Translations under genes and position numbers: made by a program
In this document: in pieces, positions 5,361 to 6,083 of the stretch
Numbering within the stretch: position 1 is the stretch's first letter
Layout: each line of letters starts with the position of its first letter
Origin: Methanocalculus sp.
GTDB lineage: Archaea; Halobacteriota; Methanomicrobia; Methanomicrobiales; Methanocorpusculaceae
Reading direction: 5' to 3'
Assembly: GCF_030651615.1 (NCBI RefSeq)
Contig: NZ_JAUSCG010000015.1
Location: forward strand, 1 to 6,083
Length of the DNA stretch: 6,083 bases
Notes under the pieces: model-generated
Told to the model about the DNA's origin: nothing
The model's input: only the letters and a program-made list of their open reading frames with translations
The model's database searches: none

Positions 5361-5621
5361 TCAGCAATATGAACGATACCACTGCTCATATTCCTTATGA
5401 TCTGCAAAACAGTGAAGAATATACAGAGTTTCTTCATGAATCTCGTATATAATCCGTGCCTGTCGTGTCACCTTCTCAACATGAGATGGTATGCCATATC
5501 TCAAATGACGGCGAGGAGGTATAGACTGTATCTTTTCAAAATGCAAGAGGAAGAGATGCTGAAGATCGTTTGGTAGCCTTTCAAACTCTTTTCGTGCAGA
5601 TTCCAGGAAGAGAATCTCCAT
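5361..5621 (-). CDS. RelE/ParE-superfamily toxin
   Basis: An 86-aa protein with the RelE/ParE layout: first strand and helix (I-L-F-L-E-S-A-R-K-E-F-E-R-L-P, 3-17), a second helix (19-33), H39-L-R-Y-G, then strands V48-E-K-V-T-R, R56-I-I-Y-E-I and L66-Y-I-L-H-C-F, and an ending H75-K-E-Y-E-Q-W-Y82. RelE-type toxins cleave mRNA at the ribosome using basic and aromatic residues; R56, H75, K76 and Y78 are the candidates here. Gyrase poisoning, as for ParE, is an alternative and cannot be excluded by sequence. It starts 4 bases after the stop of the antitoxin gene with only a weak ribosome site, implying coupled translation, normal for type II pairs. The length is typical and no disruption is seen, so it is probably intact. 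Confidence 0.85.
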   Translation of the reverse strand: MEILFLESARKEFERLPNDLQHLFLLHFEKIQSIPPRRHLRYGIPSHVEKVTRQARIIYEIHEETLYILHCFADHKEYEQWYRSYC

Positions 5622-5625
5622 TCGA

Positions 5626-5862
5626 TCACTTCGTAATGAGCTTTTTCATCTCATCCATCGTGGTGAGACAGATTGTACCGGCCAGAGCCTCACTCAATTC
5701 AATGGATACCCCTCTGTGAACAAGCATCAGCTCTTCTTCTTCAATCATCCTGTCATATGCGAGTATAGCCTGTCGAATAACCTCCGTCTGATTCCCCGCA
5801 TATCCCTTATTGATGATCCTCCTTATCGCCTCTTCATATGGCCTTCCAATAGTAATATTCAT
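5626..5862 (-). CDS. Ribbon-helix-helix antitoxin
   Basis: A 78-aa protein with an N-terminal ribbon-helix-helix fold: strand 2-6 (N-I-T-I-G), helix about 8-19, turn G20-Y-A-G-N24, helix 25-40 (Q-T-E-V-I-R-Q-A-I). This is the DNA-binding domain of CopG/ParD-type antitoxins. An acidic linker (E41-E44) follows, then a C-terminal part expected to wrap the toxin. The ATG at 5862 is chosen because AGGTGATC lies directly upstream and the protein then starts at the DNA-contacting strand. An ATG at 5901 would add 13 residues but overlaps the promoter. First gene of a two-gene operon, with autoregulation by the antitoxin-toxin complex expected from the family. Confidence 0.84.
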   Translation of the reverse strand: MNITIGRPYEEAIRRIINKGYAGNQTEVIRQAILAYDRMIEEEELMLVHRGVSIELSEALAGTICLTTMDEMKKLITK

Positions 5863-5865
5863 AGA

Positions 5866-5873
5866 GATCACCT
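5866..5873 (-). promoter_or_regulatory. Strong Shine-Dalgarno of the antitoxin
   Basis: AGGTGATC on the - strand is an 8-base match to the archaeal anti-Shine-Dalgarno complement (GGAGGTGATC), 3 bases before ATG. It decides the antitoxin start and contrasts with the weak site before the toxin, which should favour antitoxin synthesis. Confidence 0.7.
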
Positions 5874-5900
5874 TTGAATGTACAATGAATACACACTCCA

Positions 5901-5910
5901 TAATATATTA
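5901..5910. promoter_or_regulatory. Palindromic TATA element shared by divergent genes
   Basis: TAATATATTA is a perfect 10-bp palindrome. On the - strand it lies about 43 bases before the antitoxin ATG, with an A-rich BRE-like flank (CAATTAA). On the + strand it lies about 32 bases before the ATG at 5938. It could bind TBP for either direction; the - direction is better supported. The palindrome TGTACA at 5879-5884 falls close to the predicted - strand transcription start and could be an operator. Confidence 0.55.
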
Positions 5911-5937
5911 ATTGATCATAGTCACAGGCAGAGGGAT

Positions 5938-6083
5938 ATGACACACTATTCAGGTCTGGCTCACCCTTCAGCATCCAGATCACACACCCAAGGCTTACCA
6001 GCCCTTTCTATGAGAGCAGCAGCAGCGCACATGCACCTGCTTTACCATGCAGAAGCCCGGGTAAGAGAGACATCAATTACCTG
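5938..6083 (+). CDS. Partial CDS, unrecognised, running off the window
   Basis: An ATG at 5938 opens 48 codons without a stop to the window edge. It begins M-T-H-Y-S-G-L-A-H-P-S-A and continues with an Ala-, His- and Arg-rich helix-like stretch (M-R-A-A-A-A-H-M-H-L-L-Y-H-A-E-A-R-V-R-E). GAGGG lies at 5931-5935, just 2 bases before ATG, close for a ribosome site. I do not recognise the family. One other + frame here is also open but has no start, and the - strand frames contain stops. It is divergent from the antitoxin operon. Whether it is a real gene depends on sequence beyond the window. Confidence 0.45.
   Translation, partial: MTHYSGLAHPSASRSHTQGLPALSMRAAAAHMHLLYHAEARVRETSIT

Noticed and set aside
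5863..5901. N-terminal extension of the antitoxin from an ATG at 5901
   Set aside because: It begins within the TATA region, lacks a ribosome site, and the AGGTGATC site points to 5862.

Overview
The window looks like a chromosomal segment of a methanogenic euryarchaeon, most likely order Methanomicrobiales. The evidence is a methanogenesis marker protein 8 gene (a family restricted to methanogens and close relatives), an ArcS-type archaeosine-synthase core domain with its diagnostic motif, a ubiquitin-like/E1-like/Ncs6-TtuA sulfur-transfer cluster, and archaeal TATA boxes close to start codons. Genus and species cannot be fixed from the sequence.

Region 1 (3-1881, + strand) is a compact sulfur-relay operon. 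It encodes a 64-aa ubiquitin-like sulfur carrier ending in Gly-Gly, an overlapping tRNA 2-thiolation ATP-pyrophosphatase (NcsA/TtuA type, with both zinc fingers and the Fe-S cysteines), and an E1-like HesA/MoeB/ThiF adenylyltransferase. The expected chemistry is adenylation of the carrier C-terminus by the E1-like enzyme, then use of the thiocarboxylate by the pyrophosphatase to thiolate tRNA uridine. The E1-like protein lacks the usual catalytic-cysteine segment. Region 2 (1951-2811) is the marker 8 gene, separated from region 1 by a nested inverted repeat and followed by a hairpin plus T-run shared with the convergent gene downstream.

Region 3 (2819-3905) is the least ordinary part. A stand-alone ArcS core gene (- strand) is preceded, in the same open frame, by about 68 codons that read like the C-terminal winged helix of Fic/COG2865-type proteins. 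On the other strand a short open stretch begins like a NYN-domain nuclease and then degenerates. Two short inverted repeats lie here as well. I read this as a breakpoint or gene graveyard next to arcS.

Region 4 (3906-4982, + strand) holds a four-repeat TPR protein followed directly by a TIGR00725/SLOG-family nucleotide-binding protein. Region 5 (5099-5270) is a 46-aa zinc-ribbon protein whose TATA box placement suggests a leaderless mRNA. Region 6 (5361-5862, - strand) is a ribbon-helix-helix antitoxin/RelE-type toxin pair, visibly more AT-rich than the operons to its left. A perfect 10-bp TATA palindrome upstream could serve both the toxin-antitoxin operon and a divergent partial gene (5938 to the window end). 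I see no tRNA, rRNA, CRISPR array or complete insertion sequence.
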